From Anaerolineae bacterium (GTDB taxonomy: Bacteria; Chloroflexota; Anaerolineae; Epilineales; JAHCIE01): a DNA stretch of 6,293 bases. Position numbers and translations under genes: made by a program. The notes under the pieces are model-generated. The model searched no databases. It was not told the DNA's origin and saw only the letters and a program-made list of their open reading frames with translations. Location of the stretch: contig JAHCIE010000198.1 of assembly GCA_026129385.1 (NCBI GenBank), positions 1 through 6,293 of the forward strand, given 5' to 3'. Positions 1 to 5,018 of the stretch are shown here, piece by piece (position 1 is the stretch's first letter; the number at the start of each line of letters is the position of its first letter).

Positions 1-632
1 CACATCGCGCCCGGCTGCTGCTAGCCGGCAAGGCCGGAGGCGAGGGAGCTAAGGCGGTGCGTATCGACCGCCAAGGCCTGGCCCGTCTCGACAGGAGTCT
101 CGTCGTCTCGGACGTGCATTCTTTTCTGACCCTAATTGCCCAGGCCAACAAGGGCGATTGGGTGGAAGCGAAGGCGGCGCTGGAGAAAGCGGTGGCCCTG
201 TACCGTGCCGACCTTCTCTCGGCGCCGGGCGTCCCCACGTATCCCTGGGTCGATCAGCGTGGGGACAACGGTCTCACGCTGCGCGAGACCTACCACCTGG
301 AGTACATGGCGGCGGTGAAGCGACTGGCGCGGCTCTACCGCGAAGACGGCGACGCTCAGCTAGCCGTGCCGCTCCTGAGGGGGTTGCTGCAACAGGAGCC
401 GCTGCTGGAGGACGTGGTGCGCGAGCTGTACCGCTGCTACGAGCAGCTTGGTGACCTGGGCGCACTCCTGCGGGAGGACCGGCGCCTGCGCCATGCCCTG
501 TACACCGCCTACTACGACCCCCACAACCCCGACGACGACCCTGGTCTGTACCCGCCCGAAGCGGAGACGGTCGCAGCGTTCGAGGAGGTACGAAGGGCGC
601 TAGACAAGATGAAGGAGTTTGATGCTGGCTAG
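1..632 (+). CDS. BTAD (bacterial transcriptional activator)-type helical-repeat protein, C-terminal part, 5' end outside window
   Basis: The frame is open from position 3 to the TAG at 630-632, giving about 209 residues, so the gene most likely begins upstream of the window. The segment starting RIDRQGLARLD and running to SDVHSFLTL resembles the end of a SARP-type DNA-binding domain leading into the BTAD region. After it come TPR-like helix pairs with typical BTAD wording: ALEKAVALYRADLL, then YPWVDQR, then LARLYREDGDAQLAVPLLRGLL, then ELYRCYEQLGD and a final RRLRHAL helix. BTAD domains follow a winged-helix in SARP regulators and also occur in larger multidomain proteins of Chloroflexota and Actinomycetota, so this could be a regulator or another multidomain protein. 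A GTG at 57 has a GAGGGAG eight bases upstream and could be an internal or true start. I prefer the partial reading because the upstream frame reads as continuous protein. The gene is more GC-rich than the operon that follows it. Confidence 0.75.
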   Translation, partial: HRARLLLAGKAGGEGAKAVRIDRQGLARLDRSLVVSDVHSFLTLIAQANKGDWVEAKAALEKAVALYRADLLSAPGVPTYPWVDQRGDNGLTLRETYHLEYMAAVKRLARLYREDGDAQLAVPLLRGLLQQEPLLEDVVRELYRCYEQLGDLGALLREDRRLRHALYTAYYDPHNPDDDPGLYPPEAETVAAFEEVRRALDKMKEFDAG

Positions 633-652
633 GCGCGCGCCGAGCTACGGGT

Positions 653-658
653 TATAAT
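653..658 (+). promoter_or_regulatory. candidate -10 box (TATAAT) of the TIGR04255-HEPN operon
   Basis: A perfect TATAAT lies in the 73-base gap between the BTAD gene and the next start, about 47 bases before the ATG at 706. I see no good -35 hexamer at 16-18 bases upstream; the base context is GGT rather than the TGn of an extended -10. The location is right for a promoter of the three-gene operon, which would then have a leader of roughly 40 bases, but the missing -35 limits confidence. Confidence 0.4.
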
Positions 659-692
659 CAAGGTGTCGGCATGTTTGTGACCACACTGAGAC

Positions 693-697
693 GAGGG
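693..697 (+). promoter_or_regulatory. ribosome binding site (GAGGG) for the TIGR04255 gene
   Basis: GAGGG sits eight bases before the ATG at 706. It supports this ATG as the start of the operon's first gene, and the protein from this ATG begins directly with the family's N-terminal motif. Confidence 0.6.
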
Positions 698-705
698 CAA
701 GTGCG

Positions 706-1449
706 ATGGGCCACAAGTACGTGAATCCGCCGGTCGTCGAGGCCGTGTGCGAATTTCGTTTCGCGCCTTCCACTCCTTGGGACACATCCATTGCTGCTCG
801 CCTCTACGAGAGGATGAAACACGTCTTCCCGCGCGAGGAGAGGCGTGACATCCATGAACTAGAGGTTGTTCAGACGGAAGTAGGCATTGAGCCGAAGGTG
901 AGACAGACCGAACGATTCATGTTTCTCTCAGCAGATGGAAACGAGTTCATTCAGGTTGGACCTCAACTTCTCGCGACAAATCGGCTGAAACCATACGTAT
1001 CCTGGGAGGCCTACCAACCGACTATCGCACTGGCATTCGAGGCGTTGATGAGCGTTGTACCAGTTGACAGCATCGAGCGCATCGGATTACGCTACATCAA
1101 TCGCATCGAAATCGCGTCGGCCAACGTCACTCTGGATGACTACTTCGAGTTCCGGCCTTACACGGGAGAGAGACTGCCGAAGGCGATGGCAGCATTCCGC
1201 TTGGCTGGCCTGTTCGCGTTTGATGATCGACGCGCTGGCTGTAAGATTGAGTTGGCGAACGCCATCGCTGAAACACCTGAGGCGACTGCTTTTCTGCTTG
1301 ACATTGACTACTTCACAACCGAGGCTGAATCTGTCGGAATCCATCAAGCCCTCGAGTGGGTGTGGAATGCCCATCAGCGGGTCGAGGACGTATTCGAAGG
1401 TTGCATTACTGATCGACTAAGGGAGATGTTTGGCGAGGCTCAGCCATGA
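706..1449 (+). CDS. TIGR04255 family protein
   Basis: This 247-residue protein opens with YVNPPVVEAVCEFRF (residues 5-19), the hallmark of the sporadically distributed TIGR04255 family, whose members run to about 250-280 residues and start with a Pro-Pro-x-x-Glu-x-x-x-Glu-x-x-Phe pattern. The middle holds the strand motif RIGLRYINRIEI (about residues 126-137), and the C-terminus has the WNAHQRVEDVF...ITDRLREMFG helix (about 217-244), where family members carry a conserved His-x-x-x-x-x-x-Phe. There is no signal peptide or membrane segment, so it should be cytoplasmic. The molecular function of the family is not established as far as I know; its patchy distribution suggests horizontal transfer. 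Its stop overlaps the next gene's ATG by four bases, so the two are probably translationally coupled, and a HEPN-like gene follows. That points to a role in a small toxin-antitoxin-like or defence module, which is inference. Confidence 0.85.
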   Translation: MGHKYVNPPVVEAVCEFRFAPSTPWDTSIAARLYERMKHVFPREERRDIHELEVVQTEVGIEPKVRQTERFMFLSADGNEFIQVGPQLLATNRLKPYVSWEAYQPTIALAFEALMSVVPVDSIERIGLRYINRIEIASANVTLDDYFEFRPYTGERLPKAMAAFRLAGLFAFDDRRAGCKIELANAIAETPEATAFLLDIDYFTTEAESVGIHQALEWVWNAHQRVEDVFEGCITDRLREMFGEAQP

Positions 1450-1973
1450 CTCAGACAATCCTCGTTACACGCTCTGGCACGAATGGAACGTTCCTAGACC
1501 CGCGCTTGTTGCAGTCGGGTCAGTCGCCCTGGGACGAGCCGAGGTCTCGCCGTGCACTCGCGAAGACGGGCTCCGTGCAGCGCCTCGTCGATGAGTTACT
1601 CCTTGCGTCTGAAGAGGTGGGCCTAACCACACGTGTCGAAGGCGTGCTCCATACGCTGTTAGAGCAAGGTGTCCGACTTTCATCACCCGCCAGCATCCGA
1701 CGTTACCTTCTTGAACATCCCGATATGATCGATCTACTCGCTGTCGTTGGAAAGGCGGCCAGTGATCGCTTCAGGGGTCGAGCGCAGTTGTGCCTCGACC
1801 TTTACCAAGACCCTGAGGTGGACGATACCCATCTGACTCTGTATGTTCGTCAGGAGCCATACGACCCGGACATCCTCGACCAAATCGAGGACGTGAGCCG
1901 ATTGTTCGATGCCGAGCTGGCGACCCTATCGGGGTGGCTTCTCATCACGACAGATTTCGACGCGCCACGGTAA
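1446..1973 (+). CDS. unrecognised 175-aa protein, middle gene of the TIGR04255-HEPN operon
   Basis: The start is fixed by the ATGA overlap with the preceding gene and a GAGG at 1435-1438, seven bases upstream. I do not recognise a named domain. Residues 1-40 look loosely folded and rich in Gly, Ser and Arg. Residues 43-100 are helical (VQRLVDELLLASEEVG, then SIRRYLLEHPDMIDLLAVV). Residues 108-135 form a strand pair around LDLYQDPEVDDTHLTLYVR with a conspicuous Asp-Pro-Glu at 122-124, followed by a C-terminal helix. In my recollection the 'HPD-I-LL ... L-L-x-x-DPE ... L-x-L-x-V' layout recurs in small uncharacterised proteins, but I cannot name a family. It lacks the GSxxxGxxxSD signature of the MNT nucleotidyltransferases that often pair with HEPN toxins. 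No membrane or export signal is visible. It may be the neutralising or sensing partner of the HEPN protein encoded six bases downstream; this is a guess from gene order. Confidence 0.8.
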   Translation: MTQTILVTRSGTNGTFLDPRLLQSGQSPWDEPRSRRALAKTGSVQRLVDELLLASEEVGLTTRVEGVLHTLLEQGVRLSSPASIRRYLLEHPDMIDLLAVVGKAASDRFRGRAQLCLDLYQDPEVDDTHLTLYVRQEPYDPDILDQIEDVSRLFDAELATLSGWLLITTDFDAPR

Positions 1974-1979
1974 CGAGAG

Positions 1980-2339
1980 ATGCCCTTTGACTGGCGTGAG
2001 TACCTAGCCCTGGCGCAGTTTGTCCAAACACAGTCTAACGCGAATTTCGGGGAGGAAGCGGCTCGGCGCTGTGCTGTCAGCCGCGCCTACTACGCGGCCT
2101 TCTGCTTCGCGCGTAATCACGCCCAAATCCACAGCGGCTTCGTGCTCACTGGGACAGCCGAGGACCATGGTCGGCTCGCCGAGCATTTACGGCAGCATGG
2201 GCGTGCGGGAGAAGCTCGGCGTCTGAAGCGTCTGCGCCAGTGGCGCAATCAGTGCGACTATCGCGATGAGATCGGCGATCTCACGATGATGACCGCTTCT
2301 GCCCTACAGCAAGCGAGCGATGTGATCAGTCGCCTGTAG
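1980..2339 (+). CDS. small HEPN-like domain protein with RNxxDY motif
   Basis: This 119-residue all-helical protein has the two landmarks of a HEPN fold: an SRAYYAAFCFARNHA helix (residues 34-48) and a late LRQWRNQCDYRDE helix (85-97). The Arg89-Asn90 pair matches the R-N start of the HEPN R-x4-6-H RNase motif, but the usual His is replaced by Asp93-Tyr94. I recall the RNxxDY form from small HEPN proteins resembling 'LRxxRNxADY'. The loss of His leaves RNase activity uncertain; a structural or substrate-binding HEPN role is also possible. Its length of about 120 residues is normal for single-domain HEPN proteins. The gene starts six bases after the preceding stop. Its ribosome site is weak: GAGAG directly abuts the ATG, so translation probably depends on coupling with the upstream gene. 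It ends 60 bases from the convergent HEPN gene on the other strand. Confidence 0.78.
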   Translation: MPFDWREYLALAQFVQTQSNANFGEEAARRCAVSRAYYAAFCFARNHAQIHSGFVLTGTAEDHGRLAEHLRQHGRAGEARRLKRLRQWRNQCDYRDEIGDLTMMTASALQQASDVISRL

Positions 2340-2399
2340 ACACGCTACCTCTCTCGGCTCGATCTGAGTCAGGCTAGCCGCGGCCCTGCCTCCGCAGTA
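2340..2399. other. 60-base gap between converging operons
   Basis: This gap separates the 3' ends of the two HEPN-encoding operons. It contains an 8-base palindrome GGCTAGCC (2372-2379) but no stem followed by a T-run on either strand, so I see no clear rho-independent terminator. Read-through would make antisense RNA to the opposite operon. Confidence 0.4.
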
Positions 2400-3521
2400 T
2401 CAGACATCCACGTGGCCTGTGGATACCGTACCCAGCGTATGTTTGTTGTCTGCGTCCCTCACCATCGTAAGCAGCAGGTCGATCCATGCTACAAAGCGAA
2501 GAGCATCTTCCTGGCTATAGGTTTCGATGACCTTATGACCGGCAGCGTTGCGGAAGAAGGCCATGACGCCTCGATAGAATTGCATAGCTCCCAATTGTTC
2601 CTGCTCAACGTCGCTGAGCCGGACGGGGCCATGTTTTGGGCTGAAAGCCGTCTCCATTAATGCTGTTCCAACCATGTTGCTGCTAGCTCCAACGGCCTGG
2701 CGCACCCGGTTCTCTAAGATGACACAAGCCTCACGTATCACGCGATCGTAGTGGCCTTCCGCAACGAGCAAGTCCTCACAGCGTCGGCGCAATTCCTTGT
2801 CTTGGATCAATGAAGGTAAGGTGCGCTCGGCAATCTGAAGCCGTCGCCGTAAGCGCGCGACTTCCACCCAGGCTTCTTGAGCCTCGCGTAGGGGTCGCTC
2901 TGCTGCGCGGCCTACATTCAACGCCTGGATGCCTGCCTCTGTAATGTAGACCTGACCGACAGCGATACCAAGTTGATCAGTGTCTGGCTCCGCAATTCGC
3001 CGCTGATCCAATAGACGATGCGCATTTGCCAGGCATACATCACGCTCGACGTCCAGTTCCGCACTCAGTTCGTCCCAATCAAGGTGACTGATGAGGGTGT
3101 ATCGACTGGGATTGGACCTGCGTTGTTTCTCGAGTTTCTCGAGAATCCGGCGCTGAACCTTCTGATCCAGAGCCTGTTGCCGACGCTCCCATTCGTCGCG
3201 CCATTGGGCAACTTTACGACGACCATTTCGGGTGGGGCGAATCGTCCAAGGCCCGAATACCTTGTGCGCCTCGATTACTCCTTCGTCCTCAAGGGCCTCT
3301 ACCGCGGCCAGGATCGTCATCCGCGCTTCTGAATGGTGGAAGTCGCTGCTGGATGGGAAGTCGGGGGAGATGTCTAATTCCTTCGCAAGGGGCACAGCAA
3401 GGTCTGCCTCGCTGACTCCCTCGCCAACGCCCATGGGCCGATCCCCCGTCAGTGCCACTAACTCGAACAGCACTCGGTCCTCAAGTTGAGGCAGAGAGGC
3501 TGGACCTACTTGCGCCGTCAC
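2400..3521 (-). CDS. winged-helix protein with C-terminal TIGR02391 (Ymh) HEPN domain
   Basis: This 373-residue protein ends in a domain of the TIGR02391/Ymh type: residues 250-357 carry LLVAEGHYDRVIREACVILE, then GTALMETAFSP, then FYRGVMAFFRNAAGH. The last stretch holds Arg324-Asn325-x3-His329, an intact HEPN R-x4-H motif like that of known HEPN RNases. Residues about 14-110 and 117-205 each look like a winged helix (for example ILAAVEALEDEGVIEA, and ANAHRLLDQRRIAE followed by VYITEAGIQAL), and residues 207-233 form a charged helical linker. The architecture suggests DNA or RNA binding coupled to an RNase, a layout expected of an abortive-infection effector or autoregulated toxin; activity is inferred. 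The start is GTG, supported by GAGGAGGAGG at 3526-3535 on this strand. It overlaps the upstream zinc-ribbon gene by four bases (GTGA), so the two are one operon and likely translationally coupled. Confidence 0.85.
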   Translation of the reverse strand: MTAQVGPASLPQLEDRVLFELVALTGDRPMGVGEGVSEADLAVPLAKELDISPDFPSSSDFHHSEARMTILAAVEALEDEGVIEAHKVFGPWTIRPTRNGRRKVAQWRDEWERRQQALDQKVQRRILEKLEKQRRSNPSRYTLISHLDWDELSAELDVERDVCLANAHRLLDQRRIAEPDTDQLGIAVGQVYITEAGIQALNVGRAAERPLREAQEAWVEVARLRRRLQIAERTLPSLIQDKELRRRCEDLLVAEGHYDRVIREACVILENRVRQAVGASSNMVGTALMETAFSPKHGPVRLSDVEQEQLGAMQFYRGVMAFFRNAAGHKVIETYSQEDALRFVAWIDLLLTMVRDADNKHTLGTVSTGHVDV

Positions 3522-4045
3522 TCAGCCTCCTCCTCACTCGAATGTGGCAGTTCCCGGACAAGGTCCAACGGGTAGCGAATGCCGCAAACCAAGCACCCAA
3601 CTTCAGCAGTCCAGTCCTCAATCACCTTAAGTGGCTCTTCCGGGTGACAAGGGAAGTCAACCCGAATCATGTCACTCGGCTCGACAAGCGGTTCAGGAAT
3701 AGGGAAGTCTGGCACAGAGACATCGATCTTCACGAAGCTGTTCGAGTGCGATGTCTGTCGACCCTGACGACCGAAGCGGCGAAGCTGAGGCGCTAGGACT
3801 TCTGACATCATCAGTTGTTGGGCGTGTTCGAGTTGCTCCTTGGTCCACCAGGCATTTAAGGGCGCGGGTTGATAGCAGTAGGGACAGTAGTAGGCAACTA
3901 CCTGCTGGGATTGGATGCTCTCTGCCCCATCGTCGGCATCTTCTGCCGGTTGCCACTTGAACTGACGCTCGCAGTGGGGGCATTCTCGCCGCAGAAAACC
4001 CTCTGTGTCGAGTGGCAGTGTCATAGGTATTGACGTCTCGCTCAT
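3518..4045 (-). CDS. double zinc-ribbon-like protein, first gene of the Ymh-HEPN operon
   Basis: This 175-residue protein begins at the ATG at 4045, because CAGGAG lies nine bases upstream; an in-frame GTG at 4072 has no ribosome site and is less likely. After a short leader ending PLDTEGFLRR, a first ribbon uses Cys22-Pro-His-Cys25 and Cys54-Pro-Tyr-Cys57. A second cluster uses Cys133-His134 and Cys151-Leu-Val-Cys154. The CPHCERQFKW and FPCHPEEPLKVIEDW wording recurs, in my recollection, in bacterial proteins annotated only as hypothetical; I know no function. A Cys2-Cys2 pair usually binds zinc as a structural or nucleic-acid/protein-binding element. The tail SSEEEAE is acidic and is encoded by the same bases that form the next gene's ribosome site. 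Its stop overlaps the GTG start of the HEPN gene, so a partner, inhibitor or sensor role for the HEPN protein is plausible but unproven. Several GC-poor codons set it apart from the neighbouring BREX genes. Confidence 0.85.
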   Translation of the reverse strand: MSETSIPMTLPLDTEGFLRRECPHCERQFKWQPAEDADDGAESIQSQQVVAYYCPYCYQPAPLNAWWTKEQLEHAQQLMMSEVLAPQLRRFGRQGRQTSHSNSFVKIDVSVPDFPIPEPLVEPSDMIRVDFPCHPEEPLKVIEDWTAEVGCLVCGIRYPLDLVRELPHSSEEEAE

Positions 4046-4054
4046 CTCGGTGCT

Positions 4055-4060
4055 CTCCTG
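4055..4060 (-). promoter_or_regulatory. ribosome binding site (CAGGAG) deciding the ATG at 4045
   Basis: On the minus strand CAGGAG ends nine bases before the ATG at 4045. The competing in-frame GTG at 4072 has nothing comparable, so this site shortens the protein to 175 residues. Confidence 0.65.
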
Positions 4061-4129
4061 GAATCTGGTCACTGTAGGTATGGCGACAAGCGCACAAACA
4101 TTCCGACCATCCGTGCGGAACGTGTGTGC

Positions 4130-4140
4130 GCTATCATAGC
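4130..4140. promoter_or_regulatory. perfect 11-base palindrome over the -10 box, candidate operator
   Basis: GCTATCATAGC is two perfect five-base half sites around one central base, and it covers the whole candidate -10 of the zinc-ribbon/HEPN operon. The half site ATAGC is repeated directly afterwards (4141-4145). A dimeric regulator here would block the promoter. The winged-helix HEPN protein of the same operon is an obvious candidate autoregulator, but that link is inference, and short palindromes arise by chance. Confidence 0.3.
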
Positions 4141-4161
4141 ATAGCTTTCCAAAATGTGCAA
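4133..4161 (-). promoter_or_regulatory. candidate sigma-70-type promoter of the zinc-ribbon/HEPN operon
   Basis: Read on the minus strand, TTGCAC (4161-4156) and TATGAT (4138-4133) are separated by exactly 17 bases. The -10 matches five of six consensus bases and the -35 three of six. A second possible -10, TATGCT, starts five bases earlier. Transcription would begin near 4126, giving a leader of about 80 bases before the ATG at 4045. The region is AT-richer than its surroundings, as promoters often are. Confidence 0.5.
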
Positions 4162-4174
4162 CCAGGATGAGTCA

Positions 4175-4225
4175 GTCCGCCGCCTGGCGCGTGACCCCTA
4201 GCGACTCCCAGCGCTGGCGGCGGAC
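4175..4225 (-). repeat. 10-base perfect inverted repeat beyond the BREX operon, candidate terminator or processing hairpin
   Basis: GTCCGCCGCC (4175-4184) is the exact reverse complement of GGCGGCGGAC (4216-4225), and an inner GCGC/GCGC pair (4187-4190 and 4211-4214) can extend the stem past a small internal loop. It lies 39 bases beyond the stop of the last BREX gene in the direction of transcription. No T-run follows on the minus strand, so it is not a canonical rho-independent terminator; it may stabilise or trim the 3' end. Confidence 0.4.
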
Positions 4226-4240
4226 ACGGATGGCATCCGT
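4226..4240 (-). repeat. 6-base inverted repeat abutting the larger one
   Basis: ACGGAT (4226-4231), three-base loop, ATCCGT (4235-4240). This short hairpin directly abuts the 10-base inverted repeat, so the BREX transcript would end in two tandem stems. It is small and could be chance. Confidence 0.3.
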
Positions 4241-4263
4241 CAGGGGCAGGTCTCCCGGTGCAG

Positions 4264-5016
4264 CTAGACCGAGGCGGGCGCGGGTTGGCGGTGGGGGGCG
4301 TGCAGGTTGATCATGTCCCAGCCGAGACCCTGGCGGTGGACCTCGAAGCGTGGCGAGTGGCGCAGGTCGTCGCTGGTGAGGTGGAGACGGAAGGGGACGA
4401 GCTCGGGAAGCCGCACGAGGTCGCTGAAGGGCATCTCTTCGGCGGGGTGGGCGGTCAGCGCGACGGCCAGCAGCCACGACTCCAGGGCCAGGCTCCGCGT
4501 CGTGAACTGCTGTCGGCGGGGCGCGTAGTGGGTCTTGCGGTCGGTGTCGGCGAGGAAGCCCCAGTCGTGGAGCGAGAAGATGATGCGTTCGACGGCCTTA
4601 TCGAGACTCCCGACCTGGCCGACGCTGGCGAAAAGGCGCGCCTTGACGTCCCGGGAGGTGATGCTCTCGCTGTGCTGGCTGAGTTGACCGATGGTGGCGA
4701 CGGTCGTGCGAAAGAAGGGATAGCGCAGTAGCGTCAGCCCGTAGTGCAGCCAGACGCGCTCCTCGCCCGGGAGAGTGCGGTACAGGTCGAGGGCTTCCTG
4801 TCGCAGGTCAGGGTGGTCTTCGCCGGTGCGGACCCAGATGTTGACGAGGATTTCGAGGGTGCGACCCCGGTTGCGGCCGCTCTGGACTGTCGGGGCCAGG
4901 AGCGGGTCAAGAGCCGCGCGAATCGCGGCAATGTCGTCGCTCTCCAGGCATAGCGCCGCCGTGGCCTCCAGCCACTCCAGGTAGATGTTGCGATAGAAGC
5001 CGATCCCCTTGTCCAT
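4264..5016 (-). CDS. last gene of the BREX operon; BrxA-position protein with a winged-helix-like segment
   Basis: This 250-residue protein starts two bases after the pglZ stop, with GAGGGG (5030-5025 on this strand) eight bases before its ATG, so it is co-transcribed and probably coupled. Type 3 BREX operons are described as ending pglZ-brxA, and position and size make BrxA (DUF1819, a DNA-binding helical protein) the first guess. The sequence itself matches only loosely: residues 1-115 are helical (IYLEWLEATAALCLES at 11-26, then VWLHYGLTLLRYPFFRTTVA at 88-107), and residues 118-165 look like a winged helix, with SRDVKARLFA, then KAVERIIFSLHDWGFLAD and a basic wing. The 'R-I-I-x-x-L-x-x-x-G-F-L' helix is where BrxA proteins carry a similar pattern. 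I do not see the N-terminal LPES-R type motif of classical BrxA, so it may be a divergent BrxA or a different type 3 component. Hydrophobic stretches are too short and polar for clear membrane spans. It is strongly GC-rich like pglZ. Confidence 0.6.
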   Translation of the reverse strand: MDKGIGFYRNIYLEWLEATAALCLESDDIAAIRAALDPLLAPTVQSGRNRGRTLEILVNIWVRTGEDHPDLRQEALDLYRTLPGEERVWLHYGLTLLRYPFFRTTVATIGQLSQHSESITSRDVKARLFASVGQVGSLDKAVERIIFSLHDWGFLADTDRKTHYAPRRQQFTTRSLALESWLLAVALTAHPAEEMPFSDLVRLPELVPFRLHLTSDDLRHSPRFEVHRQGLGWDMINLHAPHRQPAPASV

Positions 5017-5018
5017 CG

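Noticed and set aside
1446..2339. MNT-HEPN (MntA/HepT) toxin-antitoxin pair
   Set aside because: The 175-residue partner lacks the GSxxxGxxxSD nucleotidyltransferase signature and the HEPN protein lacks the R-x4-H-x-Y motif, so the named system does not fit.
2406..2424. ATCCAC/GTGGAT inverted repeat as a terminator between the converging operons
   Set aside because: It lies in the last codons of the minus-strand gene, has a six-base stem only and no T-run on either strand.
3127..3145. Repeat TTCTCGAG/CTCGAGAA resembling an operator
   Set aside because: It lies inside the HEPN gene and encodes the charged helix ILEKLEKQ; the repeated Leu-Glu codons explain it.
3018..3332. 104-codon plus-strand frame inside the Ymh-HEPN gene
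   Set aside because: It runs opposite a gene with clear domain motifs and has no convincing ribosome site or product features.
3693..4097. 134-codon minus-strand frame overlapping the zinc-ribbon gene
   Set aside because: It overlaps the gene with paired Cys motifs in a different frame and its own product shows no recognisable pattern.
4175..4240. Canonical rho-independent terminator of the BREX operon
   Set aside because: The stems are good, but no run of T follows on the minus strand, so I list only inverted repeats.
4258..4731. 157-codon open frame on the plus strand opposite the BrxA-position gene
   Set aside because: Low-complexity Gly, Val, Glu and Ala composition and no ribosome site; the minus-strand gene has better context and coupling to pglZ.
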